Shown here: positions 62,791 through 64,000 of the stretch, piece by piece | Layout of the letters: each line of letters starts with the position of its first letter | Numbering within the stretch: the first letter of the stretch is position 1 | Source of the DNA: Azospirillum lipoferum | GTDB lineage: Bacteria > Pseudomonadota > Alphaproteobacteria > Azospirillales > Azospirillaceae | Length of the DNA stretch: 64,000 nucleotides | NCBI RefSeq assembly: GCF_024170005.1 | Contig: NZ_JALJXJ010000009.1 | Coordinates: 1-64,000, forward strand | Direction: 5' to 3' | Notes under the pieces: model-generated | Seen by the model: the letters and a program-made list of their open reading frames with translations, nothing else | Database searches by the model: none | What the model was told of the DNA's origin: nothing | Translations under genes and position numbers: made by a program

Positions 62791-63177
62791 TTTGCAAGGA
62801 AGGTCTCAATTTGTCGCACCGCAGCATCGGCCGCGGATCCAGCAAGCCTGGGGGAGAGGCAACGGCGCACGACCTGAAGCGGATGACCGAAGAGACAGAA
62901 GACGTCACATAGCCCTTTGATCCAGGTCATTTATGGCGACCTGATGCTGTGGCTTCCTACAGGCGGATGAACCGGGCCACACAGCCCGCCTTCAAAATCC
63001 GAACAGCAGAACCGCCTTTTCAACTCACGTTTACATTGCGTTGCAACACGCGACCGGCCTCGGGCAAAGGCCGCGACTATGCTGCAACTGCGAAGAAATC
63101 AGCGCACCGCATCATTGAACTGCGACATTTTCGCAAGCACCGAAGGCGGCCCCGGAAAACCGCTTGCATCCAACACT

Positions 63178-63191
63178 GATATATTAATATA
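63178..63191. promoter_or_regulatory. AT-rich palindrome upstream of exuT-like gene
   Basis: GATATATTAATATA contains the perfect 12-base palindrome TATATTAATATA. It is about 160 bases before the transporter start and closely resembles the site before uxaB. Confidence 0.5.
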
Positions 63192-63351
63192 ACTCCGTCA
63201 GCGATGCTCCCGCCCCTCTTGATACGATGCGGAAGCGACCCCGTCGCCCGGCACCGAACACCCGCCGGCCAGGCATCCCGCCCGAGGACCGCCGCCTGAA
63301 GGGCCTGTACGTGCGCACCGGCGCCTGCCGTGGCAGGCATGTGAGGAAAAC

Positions 63352-64000
63352 ATGAACAAGATCCGTGGTTTGCGGTGGCAAATCCTTGCCCTGATGATGC
63401 TGGGCACCGTGGTCAACTACATCGACCGCAACACTCTGGGCATCCTGGCGCCGACGCTGAAGGAACAGCTCCACTTCTCGACCGAGCAATATTCCTTTAT
63501 CGTCAGCGCCTTCCAGCTCTGCTACAGCCTGATGCAGCCGGTGGCCGGCTACATCACCGACCTGATCGGGCTGAAGCTGGGCTACGCGATGTTCGCCGGC
63601 GTCTGGGGCCTCGCCGCCGCCATGCACGCGCTGGCCGGCAGCTGGCAGTCGATGGCCTTCTTCCGCGGTCTGCTGGGCGTCAGCGAAGCGGCGGCCATGC
63701 CGTCGGGCGTCAAGACCTCCACCCTGTGGTTCCCGGCCAGGGAACGCTCCATCGCCACCGGCTGGTTCAACACCGGCAGCTCGATCGGCGCGATGATCGC
63801 CCCGCCCTTCGTCATCTGGCTGTCGCTGACCTATGGCTGGCAGGAAGCCTTCCTGGTCACCGGTCTGCTGGGCGTCGGCATGTCGGCCCTGTGGTACATG
63901 CTGTACCGCAACCCGGAGAACCACCCGCGCCTGACCAAGGAAGAGCACGCCTACATCCTGGAAGGCCAGGAGCATGCCGAGCTGCCGAAGCCGTCGATGA
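63352..64000 (+). CDS. ExuT-like MFS hexuronate transporter (partial)
   Basis: The first 216 residues; the gene runs off the right edge. GAGGAAAA precedes the ATG. Major facilitator of the anion:cation symporter type: MNKIRGLRWQILALMMLGTV, then NYIDRNTLGILAPTLKEQL, six membrane helices, and GLLGVSEAAAMPSGVKT (short form VSEAAAMPSG), features of the hexuronate/galactarate group. Substrate is inferred from sequence type and from the nearby uxaB and shared operator-like site. Confidence 0.85.
   Translation, partial: MNKIRGLRWQILALMMLGTVVNYIDRNTLGILAPTLKEQLHFSTEQYSFIVSAFQLCYSLMQPVAGYITDLIGLKLGYAMFAGVWGLAAAMHALAGSWQSMAFFRGLLGVSEAAAMPSGVKTSTLWFPARERSIATGWFNTGSSIGAMIAPPFVIWLSLTYGWQEAFLVTGLLGVGMSALWYMLYRNPENHPRLTKEEHAYILEGQEHAELPKPSM

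Larger units (their letters stand above)
62567..63351. other. long nifJ/exuT divergent region
   Basis: About 785 bases without a convincing gene. It holds AT-rich sites at 62779 and 63178, and a partial FNR-like box TTGAT-CCAG-GTCAT (62917-62930). A short hairpin (GCCTGCC/GGCAGGC) lies near 63322-63338, just before the exuT ribosome site. Short frames here have no ribosome site or family pattern. Confidence 0.45.

Noticed and set aside
59561..62920. 1119-residue open frame on the plus strand
   Set aside because: Exactly antisense to nifJ, with low-complexity His/Arg/Gly composition and no family signature; a GC-rich shadow frame.
62917..62930. FNR/FixK site controlling nifJ (TTGATCCAGGTCAT)
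   Set aside because: The right half-site matches poorly and the position is far (about 350 bases) from nifJ; kept only as a remark in the intergenic entry.
62727..63179. Small open frames in the nifJ/exuT gap
   Set aside because: They lack ribosome sites and overlap operator-like AT-rich sites; treated as non-coding.

Overview
The window reads as chromosomal DNA of a GC-rich alphaproteobacterium. The gene set fits an Azospirillum-like member of the Rhodospirillales: an alphaproteobacterial 16S 5' end, a HisZ-type histidine pathway, a SUF operon with an Rrf2 regulator, SufU and SufT, malate synthase G, KDPGal and hexuronate enzymes, and oxygen-sensitive pyruvate enzymes (Pfl and PFOR). The genus is inferred from gene content only.

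Layout. 1-550: 5' end of a 16S rRNA gene on the minus strand, with its leader, boxA and promoter. 552-8231: a parallel beta-helix protein, a double cold-shock protein, and a minus-strand operon of a FecR-like periplasmic protein, a CHASE2-cyclase and a TpsB/FhaC outer-membrane transporter. 8533-12159: phoU, hisZ, a four-copy 15-bp repeat, and purA. 12231-17438: an atypical SDR, an Rrf2 regulator, an MBL hydrolase, an orphan ParB, a PmtA-like methyltransferase and a TPR-methyltransferase. 17479-19638: glcB. 19812-23697: a coiled-coil protein divergent from a three-gene membrane/low-complexity cluster that may have an EcfG-type general-stress promoter. 24007-30780: the complete SUF Fe-S assembly operon behind a palindromic operator that overlaps its promoter.

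30968-35698: pirin, an ABM monooxygenase and a MASE3-PAS-GGDEF-EAL protein. 35738-39567: a LivK-type binding protein divergent from iclR-dgoK-dgoA, with twin direct repeats between them. 39658-41162: an ICMT-family methyltransferase and an MBL hydrolase. 41187-41303: a decayed fragment matching two separate parts of acnB. 41357-43797: TetR, VOC, a frameshifted outer-membrane barrel and HXXEE. 44103-48026: acnB with a clear sigma70 promoter, an RraA-family protein and a lipoprotein followed by three 81-bp repeats. 48400-52901: a HexR-like RpiR regulator divergent from pflB-pflA, with two HexR-type 15-bp operators. 52923-55653: a Tat-exported BBE-type flavoprotein and a serine hydrolase. 55739-64000: a LacI regulator, a small helical protein and uxaB, then nifJ (PFOR), then the start of an ExuT-like MFS transporter. 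Related AT-rich operator-like motifs lie upstream of uxaB, nifJ and exuT.

How the genes fit together. The right-hand 16 kb suggests hexuronate/Entner-Doudoroff carbon feeding into pyruvate, which is then cleaved by Pfl or PFOR, with HexR (a KDPG sensor in known cases) and a LacI protein as likely controllers. DgoK/DgoA do the equivalent job for galactonate. The SUF operon supplies clusters to AcnB, PflA and PFOR. Dispersed REP/BIME-like palindromes with CCCTCTCCCC arms sit behind several operons. I saw no CRISPR array, prophage, insertion sequence or tRNA. The most unusual items are the acnB relic, the HexR-type sites in front of pflB, the 81-bp repeats, the stress-promoter membrane cluster and the FecR-like/CHASE2/TpsB operon.
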